Below are positions 16,472 through 25,457 of a DNA stretch of 64,000 nt, piece by piece (position 1 is the stretch's first letter; each line of letters opens with the position of its first letter). The translations under genes were made by a program, and so were the position numbers. Below the pieces are notes generated by a model. The model worked only from the letters and a program-made list of their open reading frames with translations. It did not search any database and was not told the DNA's origin. This DNA comes from Microtetraspora sp. NBRC 13810 (GTDB taxonomy: Bacteria > Actinomycetota > Actinomycetes > Streptosporangiales > Streptosporangiaceae): assembly GCF_030268685.1 (NCBI RefSeq), contig NZ_BSRQ01000022.1, forward strand, positions 62,001 to 126,000, written 5' to 3'.

Positions 16472-17422
16472 CTACGGCCGGGCGGCCCGTTGCAGGCGTG
16501 CGGTCAGCGTGCGAAGGTGTTCGACCAGCTCGGGCGGCTCGCGGATGTCGAACTCGAAGCCGAACGCGGCCACCCACACCGCGAGATGGTCCAGGTTGTC
16601 CGAGCCGATGCGCAGGGTGCAGGTGCGGTCGTCGAGGGGTTCGACCACGCCGAGCGTGGGCGGCACCTCCTCGGCCACCTCCGCGGCGGAGGCGTGCATG
16701 GTGAGCACCGCACGGTAGCGGTGACCGTTCGAGGCCGTGCCGAAATGATCATCCGTGTCCCCGCCGGGCAGCGGTCTCGGGCCGAACCGGGGTCCGGCGG
16801 GGACACGCAACGACAGCCTGTCGACCCGGAATTTCCGCCAGTCCGCCGCGCCGGTGTCCCAGGCGAAGAGGTACCAGCGCCGCCCGTTCTGGACCAGCCG
16901 GTACGGCTCCACATCCCGTACGGAGGCGGAGCCGTCGTGTGAGACGTAGTCGAAGCGCAGCCGTCTGCGGTCGCGCACCGCCGAGGCGATCGCGGTCAGC
17001 GTCGGCGGATCGATCGTCGCGCCGGGCATCGGCATGATGACCATGGCCGAACTGAGCGTGTCGATCTGGTACCGCAGCCGCGAGGGCAGCACCTGGTCCA
17101 GCTTGACCAGCGCCCGCATCGAGGTCTCGGCGATGCCCGTGATCGCGCCACCGGCCGCCGTGCGCAGCCCGACCGCCACCGCGACCGCCTCCTCGTCGTC
17201 GAGCAGCAAGGGGGGCAGCGAGGCGCCGGCCCCCAGTTGGTAGCCGCCTCCGACACCGCCGATCGCGTTGATCGGGTAGCCCAGGGCGCGCAGCTTGTCG
17301 ACGTCGCGGCGGACGGTTCGCGGGCTCACCTCGAGACGGTCGGCCAGCTCCGTCCCCGACCAGTCGCGGTGGACCTGGAGCAACGTGAGCAGGCGGAGCA
17401 GCCGGGCCGAGGTTTTCAGCAC
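16472..17422 (-). CDS. WYL-domain transcription regulator (YafY/DeoR-like)
   Basis: 316 residues. The N-terminal helix-turn-helix (ELADRLEVSPRTVRRDVDKLRALGYPI) is followed by a WYL ligand domain (about 135-225; the signature appears as RRWYLFAWDTGAADWRKFRVDRL) and a C-terminal extension. WYL proteins sense nucleic-acid-derived or small ligands. The start is the GTG at 17422. A perfect 12-bp inverted repeat lies 17 bases upstream, fitting autoregulation. It is downstream of an epoxide hydrolase gene on the same strand. Confidence 0.92.
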   Translation of the reverse strand: MLKTSARLLRLLTLLQVHRDWSGTELADRLEVSPRTVRRDVDKLRALGYPINAIGGVGGGYQLGAGASLPPLLLDDEEAVAVAVGLRTAAGGAITGIAETSMRALVKLDQVLPSRLRYQIDTLSSAMVIMPMPGATIDPPTLTAIASAVRDRRRLRFDYVSHDGSASVRDVEPYRLVQNGRRWYLFAWDTGAADWRKFRVDRLSLRVPAGPRFGPRPLPGGDTDDHFGTASNGHRYRAVLTMHASAAEVAEEVPPTLGVVEPLDDRTCTLRIGSDNLDHLAVWVAAFGFEFDIREPPELVEHLRTLTARLQRAARP

Positions 17423-17438
17423 ACGACGAGGATGGCAT

Positions 17439-17467
17439 CGATAGCGGACATCCCCTGTCCGCTATCG
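17439..17467. promoter_or_regulatory. 12-bp perfect inverted repeat upstream of the WYL gene
   Basis: CGATAGCGGACA (17439-17450) and TGTCCGCTATCG (17456-17467) with a 5-base spacer. It fills the gap between the epoxide hydrolase stop (17478) and the WYL start (17422). It could be the WYL operator, a terminator hairpin for the upstream gene, or both. The even spacing and lack of a T-run favour an operator. Confidence 0.65.
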
Positions 17468-17477
17468 GCGCCGCCCT

Positions 17478-18578
17478 CTATACGAGCCTGCCGAAGAACT
17501 CCCGCACGTCCTCGGCGAACGCGTCGGGCTTCTCCATGGCGAAGAAGTGCCCGCCGTCGTCCTTCTGCGACCAGTGCACGATGTTGTGGTCGCGTTCCGC
17601 GTAGGGCCGGATGCCGTACTCGTGCGACCCGGCGAGCAGCACGCCGGTGGGCACCGTACCGCGCGGCTTGGGCACCCAGGCCATCGGGTCGTTGACCTGC
17701 TCGTAGTAGATCTGCGCCGAGGAGCCCGCGGTGCCGGTCAGCCAGTAGAGGGTGACGTTGGTCAGGAACCGGTCCCGGTCGACGGGGGTCCCTGCCCACC
17801 GGTGGAAGATCTCGGCGATCCAGGCCAGTTGCCCGGCGGGCGAGTCGGTCAGGCCGAACGCGAGCGTCTGCGGCGACCGCGACTGGATGGGGACGTAGCC
17901 TGCGGTGGCCTCTTCCATCTCGGCCGAGCGCTGCCGTTCCGTCTCGGACAGCCGGGCGTCCTCCTCCTCGTCGCCCGCCGGGAACGACAGGATGCCGTTG
18001 AGGTGGACGCCGACGACGCGCTCGGGGGCGAGGCGGCCCATCTCCGGGGCGACGAACGCGCCGGTGTCGCCGCCCTGGACCCCGTACCGCTCGTAGCCGA
18101 GCACGGCCATGAGTTCGACGAGCGCCTCCGCCATGCGGGCGGCCGTCCAGCCGGCCCCGGCCAGCGGCGCCGAGAACGCGAACCCGGGAAGCGACGGGAT
18201 CACCAGGTGGAACTCCTTGCGCAACGGCTCGACCACGTCGAGGAACTCGACGAACGAGCCGGGCCACCCGTGCAGGAGCAGCAGCGGCAGCGCTTCGGGG
18301 GCGTCCGAACGGATGTGCGCGAAGTGGATGGTCTGCCCGCCGAGGACGGTGGTGAACTGCGGCAGCTCGTTCAGCCTCCGCTCCTGGGCCCGCCAGTCGA
18401 AGCCCGTGCGCCAGTACTCGGCCAGCTCCCTGGCGTGCGCCACCGGCGTGCCCCTGCTCCAGTCGGCATCGGGCAGTTCGGCGGGCCAGCGCGTCCGGCC
18501 CAGGCGGTCTCGCAGGTCGTCGAGCTCGGCCTGCGGCACATCGATATGGAAGGGGACGATGGAGGTGTTCCGTGTCAT
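17478..18578 (-). CDS. Epoxide hydrolase (EHN-type alpha/beta hydrolase)
   Basis: 366 residues. The N-terminal EHN domain (about 8-110: [23 protein letters not shown]) precedes an alpha/beta hydrolase fold with oxyanion HGWPG at 103-107 and nucleophile Asp171 in GGDTGAF. The ring-opening tyrosine and the terminal His ([12 protein letters not shown]) are present. It hydrolyses epoxides to diols, with unknown substrate. A paralogue lies at 21764-22966. It forms a transcription unit with the downstream WYL regulator. Confidence 0.9.
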   Translation of the reverse strand: MTRNTSIVPFHIDVPQAELDDLRDRLGRTRWPAELPDADWSRGTPVAHARELAEYWRTGFDWRAQERRLNELPQFTTVLGGQTIHFAHIRSDAPEALPLLLLHGWPGSFVEFLDVVEPLRKEFHLVIPSLPGFAFSAPLAGAGWTAARMAEALVELMAVLGYERYGVQGGDTGAFVAPEMGRLAPERVVGVHLNGILSFPAGDEEEDARLSETERQRSAEMEEATAGYVPIQSRSPQTLAFGLTDSPAGQLAWIAEIFHRWAGTPVDRDRFLTNVTLYWLTGTAGSSAQIYYEQVNDPMAWVPKPRGTVPTGVLLAGSHEYGIRPYAERDHNIVHWSQKDDGGHFFAMEKPDAFAEDVREFFGRLV

Positions 18579-18647
18579 GGAAGGGACCGTAGGAGCAATC
18601 GCGGTCAGGCGATGTCCGCCGGGGACGCCGGTGGGCCTTCGGTATGG

Positions 18648-19043
18648 TCAGCCGCCGAGGGCGTGTCCCGTCGTCACGTCGAGGTGGTCCGGGATCTCCT
18701 CGTGCCGGTCGCCGACGGTCAGCGTCCCGGCCGGTTCGAACATGAGGATCGCGGCGCCCGACGGCGCGGACGGCTTGTGCTCGACGCCCCGCGCCACGGT
18801 GAAGACCGCCCCGCGGGGGAGCACGACCTCGCGCTCCCCCGCGGGCTCGCGCAACGCGATGCGCAGTGTCCCGTCGAGGACGAGGAAGAACTCGTCGGTG
18901 TCCTCGTGGACGTGCCAGACGTGCTCCCCCTCGACCTTGGCCACGCGTACGTCGTAGTCGTTGACGCGGGTGACGACGCGGGGGCTCCACAGGGCGTCGA
19001 AGGAGGCCAGGGCGTGGGCGAGCGGGATGGGCTGGTTGCTCAT
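18648..19043 (-). CDS. Cupin-domain protein
   Basis: 131 residues with one beta-barrel cupin. The metal-binding motif 1 is HVWHVHEDTDEFFLVLDGTLRIAL and motif 2 includes PRGAVFTVARGVEHKPSA. Function unknown. It is divergent from the GlxA-type regulator, whose start is 52 bases away, and lies upstream of the epoxide hydrolase on the same strand. Confidence 0.87.
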   Translation of the reverse strand: MSNQPIPLAHALASFDALWSPRVVTRVNDYDVRVAKVEGEHVWHVHEDTDEFFLVLDGTLRIALREPAGEREVVLPRGAVFTVARGVEHKPSAPSGAAILMFEPAGTLTVGDRHEEIPDHLDVTTGHALGG

Positions 19044-19095
19044 GGGCTCATCCTGGGTCTCGCGGCGGGGACGGCGGAAGTGCTAGGAATCGCAC

Positions 19096-20088
19096 ATGAC
19101 GCAAGGATCCTCGCACCCGGTTCCCCATCGGATCGTGGCGATCGTGGACGAGAGCTCCAACCCCTTCGAGCTGGGCTGCGCGACCGAGATCTTCGGCCTG
19201 CGCAGACCCGAGCTCGGCCGTGACCTGTACGACTTCGGGCTCTGCTCGCCGCAGCCGCACACCGTGATGCGGCAGGGGTTCTTCACCCTCACCGGCGTCG
19301 CCGGTCTGGAGGCGGCCGAGACGGCGGACACGGTGATCGTGCCCAACAGGCGCGACGTCCACGTGCCCCGCCCGCCGGCCCTGCTCGACGCCGTCCGGCG
19401 GGCGCACGCGCGCGGGGCCCGCCTGATCGGCTTCTGCAGCGGCGCCTTCACCCTGGCCGAGGCCGGGGTTCTCGACGGCCGCCGGGCCGCCACCCACTGG
19501 CAGCTGGCGGCCTCCTTCCTGGCTCGTTTCCCGTCCGTCCGGCTGGAGTCCGACGTGCTCTTCGTGGACGACGGCGACATCCTCACCTCGGCGGGCAGCG
19601 CGGCCGCGCTCGACCTCGGGCTGCACGTGGTCCGCCGCGACCACGGAGCCGAGATCGCCAACCTGGTGAGCCGGCGACTGGTCTTCGCGGGGCACCGGGA
19701 CGGCGGGCAGCGGCAGTTCGTGGAACGACCGGTGCCCGACCCGCCGGACGAGTCTCTCGCCCCCGTCCTCGCCTGGGCGCAGGAGCAGCTTGACGCGCCG
19801 CTCACCGTGTCCGACCTCGCCGCCCGCGCCGCGGTCAGCCCGGCCACGTTGCACCGCCGCTTCCGTACGCAACTGGGCACGACGCCGCTGACCTGGCTCA
19901 CCGGGGAACGGCTGGCCCTGGCCTGCCGGTTGATCGAACGGGGTGAATCCCGGCTGGACGTCGTCGCGCGGCGCAGCGGGCTGGGCACCGCGGCCAACCT
20001 CCGCGCGCTGATGCGGCGCGAGATCGGGATCACACCGTCGGCGTACCGGCACCGGTTCGGATCGGACCCGCGGGACAGACGGGGTTGA
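19096..20088 (+). CDS. GlxA-type transcription regulator (DJ-1/PfpI plus AraC helix-turn-helix)
   Basis: 330 residues. Residues about 10-180 are a DJ-1/PfpI-like domain with the nucleophile-elbow Cys in GFCSGAFTLAEAGVLDGRRAATHW. The last 100 residues are an AraC/XylS double helix-turn-helix (LTVSDLAARAAVSPATLHRRFRTQLGTTPLTWL). The divergent cupin gene is the likely target. Purine-rich AGGAA lies upstream of the ATG. Confidence 0.9.
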   Translation: MTQGSSHPVPHRIVAIVDESSNPFELGCATEIFGLRRPELGRDLYDFGLCSPQPHTVMRQGFFTLTGVAGLEAAETADTVIVPNRRDVHVPRPPALLDAVRRAHARGARLIGFCSGAFTLAEAGVLDGRRAATHWQLAASFLARFPSVRLESDVLFVDDGDILTSAGSAAALDLGLHVVRRDHGAEIANLVSRRLVFAGHRDGGQRQFVERPVPDPPDESLAPVLAWAQEQLDAPLTVSDLAARAAVSPATLHRRFRTQLGTTPLTWLTGERLALACRLIERGESRLDVVARRSGLGTAANLRALMRREIGITPSAYRHRFGSDPRDRRG

Positions 20089-20193
20089 CGCTTTTCCTTA
20101 CGTCGGACGTCATCGAATCACGACAATCGGTTAATTTGTGGACACCTCAAAGGACAGGCCCTTACCATGCGAGTCGTCCGACCGGAATAGGGT

Positions 20194-20228
20194 GAGGAAT
20201 TCTTCGGGTCGCTACGCGGAGAATTCTC
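20194..20228. promoter_or_regulatory. Paired GAATTC-centred palindromes in the aminotransferase leader
   Basis: GAGGAATTCTTC (20194-20205) and GAGAATTCTC (20219-20228) are palindromic boxes centred 24 bases apart, about two helical turns, in the 314-base gap 20089-20402. The gap is AT-richer than the neighbouring genes (for example TTAATTTGTGG near 20132) and holds no gene. It is probably the promoter/operator region of the gene starting at 20403. Confidence 0.45.
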
Positions 20229-20402
20229 TCTGTCGCGATTCTCCGTCATACCGGCGGAGGCGGCGGCCTTTCCGCGCCTGACATCGGTTCAGCGTGGCTT
20301 TTCGACGCCCGATCGGCGAAGCCCTGCCCCCGTGCCTGGGTCGCGCAGTACAAGTGCGCGGTCACTCGCATCGTCAACGCCGTCGTGCCTTGGAGACGCC
20401 CC

Positions 20403-21623
20403 GTGTCCCGTAAGAATGCTCCCGCTCCGAAGAGTGCCACGGCCGGCCGGCTGGGCGGGATCGACAGCTCGCCCGTCCGGGATCTGCTCGCCCTCATCGA
20501 CCGGCCCGAGGTGATCTCCTTCGCCGGGGGGCTGCCCTCCCCCGAGCTCTTCGATCTGGACGGGCTGCGCGCCGCCTACGACCACGTCCTGTCCCCGGCC
20601 GGCGGCCGGCGCGCCCTGCAGTACTCCTCGACCGAGGGGGATCCCGCCCTCCGGGAGGCGCTGGCGCGGCGGTTGAGCGACCGCGGTCTCCCGACGTCGG
20701 CCGGCGACCTCCTGGTGACCACCGGCTCCCAGCAGGGCCTTTCCCTGGTGGCCATGGCGCTGCTCGACCCGGGCGACGTCGTCCTGGTCGAGGAGCCCAC
20801 CTATCTGGCGGCGCTGCAGTGCTTCCGGCTGGCCGGCGCCAGGGTGATCCCGGTCCGCGGCGACGAGGACGGGCTCGACCCGGAGGCCCTGCGGGAGATC
20901 GTCGAGCGGGAGCGGCCGACGATGCTCTACCTGGTCCCGACCTTCGCCAACCCGACCGGGCGGACCCTGACGGGGCCGCGTCGCCGTGCGGTGGCCGAGC
21001 TCGCCGCCGCCCGGGGCTTCTGGATCCTTGAGGACGACCCCTACGGCGAGCTGCGCTACCGGGGTGAGCCGCTGCCGCCGCTGAGCTCCTACCCGGGCGG
21101 CGAGGGCAACTCGATCTACCTCGGCAGCTTCTCCAAGATCGGAGCCCCGGGGCTGCGTCTCGGCTGGCTGCGGGCCCCGGAGGCACTCCGGCGCGGCCTG
21201 ACCGTCGCCAAGCAGGCGACCGATCTGCACACCTCCACCCTCGACCAGGCCGCGGCGGCCCGCTATCTGGCCGTGACCGATCTCGACGACCGGGTCCGCC
21301 TCCTTCGGGACGCCTACCTGCCCCGCCGCGACGCCATGCTGGACGGGCTCGCCGGGATCACCCCTGCCGGCACCACCTGGAGCACGCCCGACGGCGGCAT
21401 GTGCGTCTGGGTCCGGCTGCCCGACGAGACGGACACCGCCCACCTGCTCCGGCGGGCGCTGCGCCACGATGTGGCGTTCGTGCCGGGAGCGCCGTTCTAC
21501 TGCGCGGAACCGGACCGAGCGACGCTGCGGCTGTCCTTCTGCGCCTACCCCCCGGAGAAGATCACGGAGGGGATGCGCCGCCTCGGCGAGGCCCTGAGCG
21601 AGGTGCCGGCCCTGCGCGCCTGA
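20403..21623 (+). CDS. PLP-dependent aminotransferase, class I/II (MocR/LysN-like)
   Basis: 406-residue fold-type I enzyme without a regulatory head. SFAGGLPSPELFDLD, ALQYSSTEGDPALREAL and the PLP lysine motif SFSKIGAPGLRLGWL are characteristic of the 2-aminoadipate/MocR aminotransferase group. The substrate cannot be told from sequence. The GTG at 20403 is chosen for GGAG seven bases upstream; the in-frame GTG at 20385 lacks one. Transcribed alone. Confidence 0.9.
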   Translation: MSRKNAPAPKSATAGRLGGIDSSPVRDLLALIDRPEVISFAGGLPSPELFDLDGLRAAYDHVLSPAGGRRALQYSSTEGDPALREALARRLSDRGLPTSAGDLLVTTGSQQGLSLVAMALLDPGDVVLVEEPTYLAALQCFRLAGARVIPVRGDEDGLDPEALREIVERERPTMLYLVPTFANPTGRTLTGPRRRAVAELAAARGFWILEDDPYGELRYRGEPLPPLSSYPGGEGNSIYLGSFSKIGAPGLRLGWLRAPEALRRGLTVAKQATDLHTSTLDQAAAARYLAVTDLDDRVRLLRDAYLPRRDAMLDGLAGITPAGTTWSTPDGGMCVWVRLPDETDTAHLLRRALRHDVAFVPGAPFYCAEPDRATLRLSFCAYPPEKITEGMRRLGEALSEVPALRA

Positions 21624-21763
21624 ACCGCGCCGCGGAACGGGAACCGCCCGGCCGGGGGGGAACTCCGGTGCGACGCCCCCGGCTTCGCCGCCGCGTCCCC
21701 CGGAGGGCGCGTCCCCGGAGGGCGCCGCGTCATCAGGCGTCGCGTCATCCGGAGGGCGTCGCG

Positions 21764-22966
21764 TCATCCGGACGCGGGTTCGCGCATCTTCCGGAAGAAT
21801 CTCCGGATGTCCTCGACCAGCAGGTCCGGCTGCTCCATCGCCGCGAAGTGCCCGCCCCGGTCGTACTGCGTCCACTGCACGATGTTGTTCGTGCGGTCCG
21901 CGATGTGGCGCAGCGGGATGAAGTTGTCCCGCGGGAAGTCGGCCAGCGCGGTCGGCGTCGCCGACGGCTCGGGCGGGGCGCCCCAGTAGTCGGCGTGCGC
22001 GCGCTCGTAGTAGATGCGGGCGGAGGAGCCGGCCGTGCCGGTCAGCCAGTACAGCATCACGTTGGTGAGCATCTGGTCGCGTCCGACGGCGTCCTCCGGG
22101 CGGTCCCGGGAGTCGGTCCACTCCTTGAACTTCTCCGCGATCCACGCCAGCTGGCCCACCGGCGAGTCGGTCAGGCCGTACGCCAGCGTCTGCGGCCGGG
22201 TCGACTGGATGTCGGCGTACCCCTGCCGTTCCCGGGTCCACTCCCGCATGCGCCGCCAGGAGGCCAGCGTGCGCTCGCGTTCCTCCGGGCTCAGCGCGTC
22301 CAGTTCGTCCGCGCCGGGTTCGTGCGTCGCGGCCGAGTTCGGCAGCAGGTTCAGGTGGACGCCGATGACCCGGTCGGGACGCGTCCGGCCCATCTCCCTG
22401 GAGATGACCGCCCCCCAGTCGCCGCCCTGCACGCCGTACCGGTGGTGGCCGAGACGCTCCATCAGTTCGGTGAACGCGCCGGCCACCCGCCGGAACTCCC
22501 AGCCCGCCGACCTCGTCGGCCCGGACAGGCCGAACCCCGGGATGCTCGGCAGCACCAGGTGGAACGCGTCGGAGGGGTCACCGCCGTGCGCTCGCGGGGC
22601 GGTGAGAGGGCCGACGACCTTGGCGAACTCCACGATCGAGCCGGGCCAGCCGTGCGTCATGATCAACGGGGTCGCGTCCGGTTCCGGCGACCGGATGTGG
22701 GCGAAGTGGATGTTCGCGCCGTCGATCGTCGTGGTGAACTGCGGCCACCGGTTCAGCTCGGCCTCCGCGGCACGCCAGTCGTACTCGTGCCGCCAGTACC
22801 GCACGAGCTCTTCGAGGTAGTCGCGCGGGATGCCGTACGCCCAGCCCACCCCGGGAAGCTCGTCCGGCCAGCGGGTGCGGTCGAGACGGGCGTGCAGATC
22901 GTCCAGGTCAGCCTGGGGGATGTCGATGCGGAACGGGTGAATGTTCTCGCCGGCCATCGTGGTCAT
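21764..22966 (-). CDS. Epoxide hydrolase (EHN-type), paralogue of 17478-18578
   Basis: 400 residues. EHN domain at the N-terminus (FRIDIPQADLDDLHARLDRTRWPDEL), HGWPG oxyanion loop at 105-109, nucleophile Asp183 in GGDWGAV, terminal GGHFAAMEQP. It shares long stretches with the other copy ([37 protein letters not shown]) but is clearly diverged. The ATG at 22966 is used; the frame is open to 23104 without likeness. It is downstream of a TetR gene on the same strand, which may control it. Confidence 0.9.
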   Translation of the reverse strand: MTTMAGENIHPFRIDIPQADLDDLHARLDRTRWPDELPGVGWAYGIPRDYLEELVRYWRHEYDWRAAEAELNRWPQFTTTIDGANIHFAHIRSPEPDATPLIMTHGWPGSIVEFAKVVGPLTAPRAHGGDPSDAFHLVLPSIPGFGLSGPTRSAGWEFRRVAGAFTELMERLGHHRYGVQGGDWGAVISREMGRTRPDRVIGVHLNLLPNSAATHEPGADELDALSPEERERTLASWRRMREWTRERQGYADIQSTRPQTLAYGLTDSPVGQLAWIAEKFKEWTDSRDRPEDAVGRDQMLTNVMLYWLTGTAGSSARIYYERAHADYWGAPPEPSATPTALADFPRDNFIPLRHIADRTNNIVQWTQYDRGGHFAAMEQPDLLVEDIRRFFRKMREPASG

Positions 22967-23057
22967 GACGGCGATGGTATGTCCGGCAAGATCCGCAGGC
23001 GGTGACCGCGCCCTGCGGTCGCTCCGCGCGGCGCGCCGGTGAGGGCCGGGGCGGCCG

Positions 23058-23660
23058 TCAGAGGACCCCGGCGCGCGCCGCGGCCAGCGCCCCGGCCGCG
23101 GCACGGTCCGCGGCGGCGTCGTCCAGGGGCTCGCCGGTGTTGAGGAAGGCGTAGTACAGGGGCGCGGAGACGGCGGCGATCACCCGCCGCGGATCGGTGC
23201 CGGGAGGCAGTTCGCCCCGTTCGACGGCGTCGGTGACGCAGCCGGCCCATTCGTCGATCCGCACGGCGTAGAAGCGGTGCAACGCCCGGGCGGCCTGGTC
23301 GTTGCAGAGCGAGGCGGCGATCAGCGCCCTGAACAGCCGCCCCTGGCGTGGATCCGTGAGCGTCCTGACGACCAGGCGGGCGTTGTCCCGGAGGTCGTGG
23401 TCGACGCTGCCGGTGCGCGCGCGGGGCAGGGAGCTTTCCGCCATGTCGTCGAGGAGGTCGGCGGCCAGCGCGCCGGGGGTGCCCCAGCGGCGGTAGACGG
23501 TGGTCTTCCCGACCTCCGCCACCCGGGCGATCTCGGCGAGGTCGAGGGCGTCGAAGCCCTTCTCGGCCAGGGTGTCGCCGGCGGCCCGGAGGACGGCTTC
23601 GCGGACGCGCGCGGTGCGTCCACCAGGGCGGACGGCACCGGGCTGAGGTGCGACGGCCAT
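23058..23660 (-). CDS. TetR-family transcription regulator
   Basis: 200 residues. The N-terminal helix-turn-helix reads AEKGFDALDLAEIARVAEVGKTTVYRRWGTPGALAADLLDD. The C-terminal domain fits the MFS-efflux-linked TetR group. It is divergent from an MFS exporter gene, and a perfect 14-base palindrome lies between them, the usual layout for a drug-efflux repressor. The downstream epoxide hydrolase is probably co-transcribed. Confidence 0.9.
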   Translation of the reverse strand: MAVAPQPGAVRPGGRTARVREAVLRAAGDTLAEKGFDALDLAEIARVAEVGKTTVYRRWGTPGALAADLLDDMAESSLPRARTGSVDHDLRDNARLVVRTLTDPRQGRLFRALIAASLCNDQAARALHRFYAVRIDEWAGCVTDAVERGELPPGTDPRRVIAAVSAPLYYAFLNTGEPLDDAAADRAAAGALAAARAGVL

Positions 23661-23702
23661 GACGTACTCCTTCTCCCCGGGACTCCGCCGGGAACTCTTA
23701 TC

Positions 23703-23762
23703 GGAACCCGGGTTCCTTTATGGCGTCACCGGGTGCTACGGTTCTCCTATCTTAACGGAACC
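23703..23762. promoter_or_regulatory. Operator region between tetR and the MFS gene
   Basis: GGAACCCGGGTTCC (23703-23716) is a perfect palindrome. A second pair of the same half-sites, GGTTC (23740-23744) and GAACC (23758-23762), flanks TATCTT (23748-23753), a plausible -10 for the MFS gene. Repressor bound at both would block both promoters. Confidence 0.6.
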
Positions 23763-23835
23763 TTAGACCCGTTTGCTTTCCCTCTCCCCCGGCGCCGGCG
23801 CGCCGCACGCCGGAATGCTCGAAAGGAAGTCCGTC

Positions 23836-25281
23836 ATGTCCATGACGAAGCCCGCGTCCCGGGCCGTGGCCGCGCACCAGGCGCCTCCACCACGGCTGAC
23901 CGGCCGCCTGAAAATCGTCCTCGTGGTGCTGCTGGTCGCCCAGTTCATGCTGGCCGTCGACTTCTCCATCCTGAACGTGGCACTGCCCGCGATCGGCGAC
24001 GACCTCGGCTTCACCCTGGCCAACCTGCAATGGGTCGGCACCGCCTTCGCCCTGTGCGCAGCCGGCTTCACCCTCTTCTTCGGCCGCATCGGCGACCTGA
24101 TCGGCCGCAAACGCATCTTCCTCGCCAGCCTCGCACTCCTCGCCCTGGCCTCGCTCGCCGGCGGACTCGCCCCCACCCCCGACATCCTCATCATCGCCCG
24201 CGTCGCCCAAGGACTCGCCACCGCCGCCGCCACCCCCGCCGGACTCGCCCTCCTCACCACCTCCTTCCCCGAAGGCCCACTACGCCAAAAAGCCCTCGGC
24301 CTCAACGGCGCCCTCATGTCCGCCGGATTCACCACCGGCGCCATCCTCGGCGGCGTCCTCACCGACCTGCTCACCTGGCGCTGGGCCTTCTTCATCAACA
24401 TCCCCGTCGCCCTCGCCGTACTCCTCACCGCCCCCACCGTCATCACCGAATCCCGCCCCACCCAACGCCCCAGAATCGACCTCCCCGGCGCAATCACCGC
24501 CACCCTCGCACTCCTCACCATCGTCTACGGCCTCACCCAAGCCGGCGAACACGGCTGGACCCACCCCCTCACCCTCACCCCCCTCACAGCCGGCGCAGCC
24601 CTACTGACCGCCTTCCACCACATCGAACGCAAAACCACCCAACCCCTCGTCCCCCTCCACATCCTCCGCAAGCCCACCATCGCCTGGGGCAACACCCTCG
24701 GACTCCTCGCCTTCGCCACCGAAACCTCCCTGGTGTACCTCCTCACCCTCTACATGCAGAAAACCCTCGGCTTCACAGCCCTCACCGCCGGACTCTCCTT
24801 CGCCATCCTCGGACTCGGCACCGCAACCGGCGGCATACTCGCCCCCAAGATCATCGCCCGCACCTCCACCACCACCACCCTGATCAGCGGCGGACTACTC
24901 CAAGCAGCCTTCACCACCACGCTGCTCCTCCTCAGCGACACCCCCGCCTCCATGGCACTACTCCTCCCCGCCACCTTCCTCGGCGGCATCGGCAACATGC
25001 TCGTCATCGTCGGCTTCATGGTCACCGCCACCACCGGCCTCCCCGACCACGAACAAGGACTGGCCACCGGCCTCGCCTCCATGTCCCAGCAGGTCGGCAT
25101 CACCATGGGAACCCCCATCATGTCCGCGATCGTCACCGCCACCACCGCCGGCGCCACCACCGCCGGACCCATCCTGCACGGCGTCACCACCGCCATCGCC
25201 GCCAACGCCGCCCTCGTCCTACTCGGCGTCCTCATCGCCGCCGTCTTCCTCCGCGCACGACGTGACCGCGCGCACGCGTGA
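23836..25281 (+). CDS. MFS exporter, DHA2 (EmrB/QacA) family
   Basis: 481-residue inner-membrane drug/H+ antiporter with about 14 transmembrane helices. The motif A region GRIGDLIGRKRIFL and motif C-like GAILGGVLTDLLTWRWAFFINIPV are present. The ATG at 23836 has GAAAGGAAG upstream; the frame is open from 23773. Past about base 24028 the codons differ from all neighbours: CAA, GAA, AAA, GGA and CTA are frequent and the coding strand is strikingly C-rich and G-poor, which suggests acquisition from another actinomycete. Confidence 0.92.
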   Translation: MSMTKPASRAVAAHQAPPPRLTGRLKIVLVVLLVAQFMLAVDFSILNVALPAIGDDLGFTLANLQWVGTAFALCAAGFTLFFGRIGDLIGRKRIFLASLALLALASLAGGLAPTPDILIIARVAQGLATAAATPAGLALLTTSFPEGPLRQKALGLNGALMSAGFTTGAILGGVLTDLLTWRWAFFINIPVALAVLLTAPTVITESRPTQRPRIDLPGAITATLALLTIVYGLTQAGEHGWTHPLTLTPLTAGAALLTAFHHIERKTTQPLVPLHILRKPTIAWGNTLGLLAFATETSLVYLLTLYMQKTLGFTALTAGLSFAILGLGTATGGILAPKIIARTSTTTTLISGGLLQAAFTTTLLLLSDTPASMALLLPATFLGGIGNMLVIVGFMVTATTGLPDHEQGLATGLASMSQQVGITMGTPIMSAIVTATTAGATTAGPILHGVTTAIAANAALVLLGVLIAAVFLRARRDRAHA

Positions 25282-25339
25282 CCGGCACGCCGCCGCCGTC
25301 AACCGGTGGAGCCGCACCCCCGCGCCGTCGTCGACCTCG

Positions 25340-25363
25340 ACCGGGGCACGGCCGCCCCCCGGT
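25340..25363. terminator. Weak hairpin between convergent MFS genes
   Basis: ACCGGGG (25340-25346) pairs with CCCCGGT (25357-25363) across a 10-base loop, in the gap between two convergent exporter genes. No T-run. Confidence 0.3.
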
Positions 25364-25457
25364 GGCCCCGACGTGACCCGGACCGCACCCACCGCTCGCG
25401 GGGCCGCCGGGAACCCGGCGACCCCGTTCCGCCGCGGACGGCGCGGGCGCGCCGCTC

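Noticed and set aside
23277-25265. Plus-strand frame of 662 codons overlapping the MFS exporter
   Set aside because: His/Arg/Pro-rich shadow created by the C-rich codon use of the real gene.
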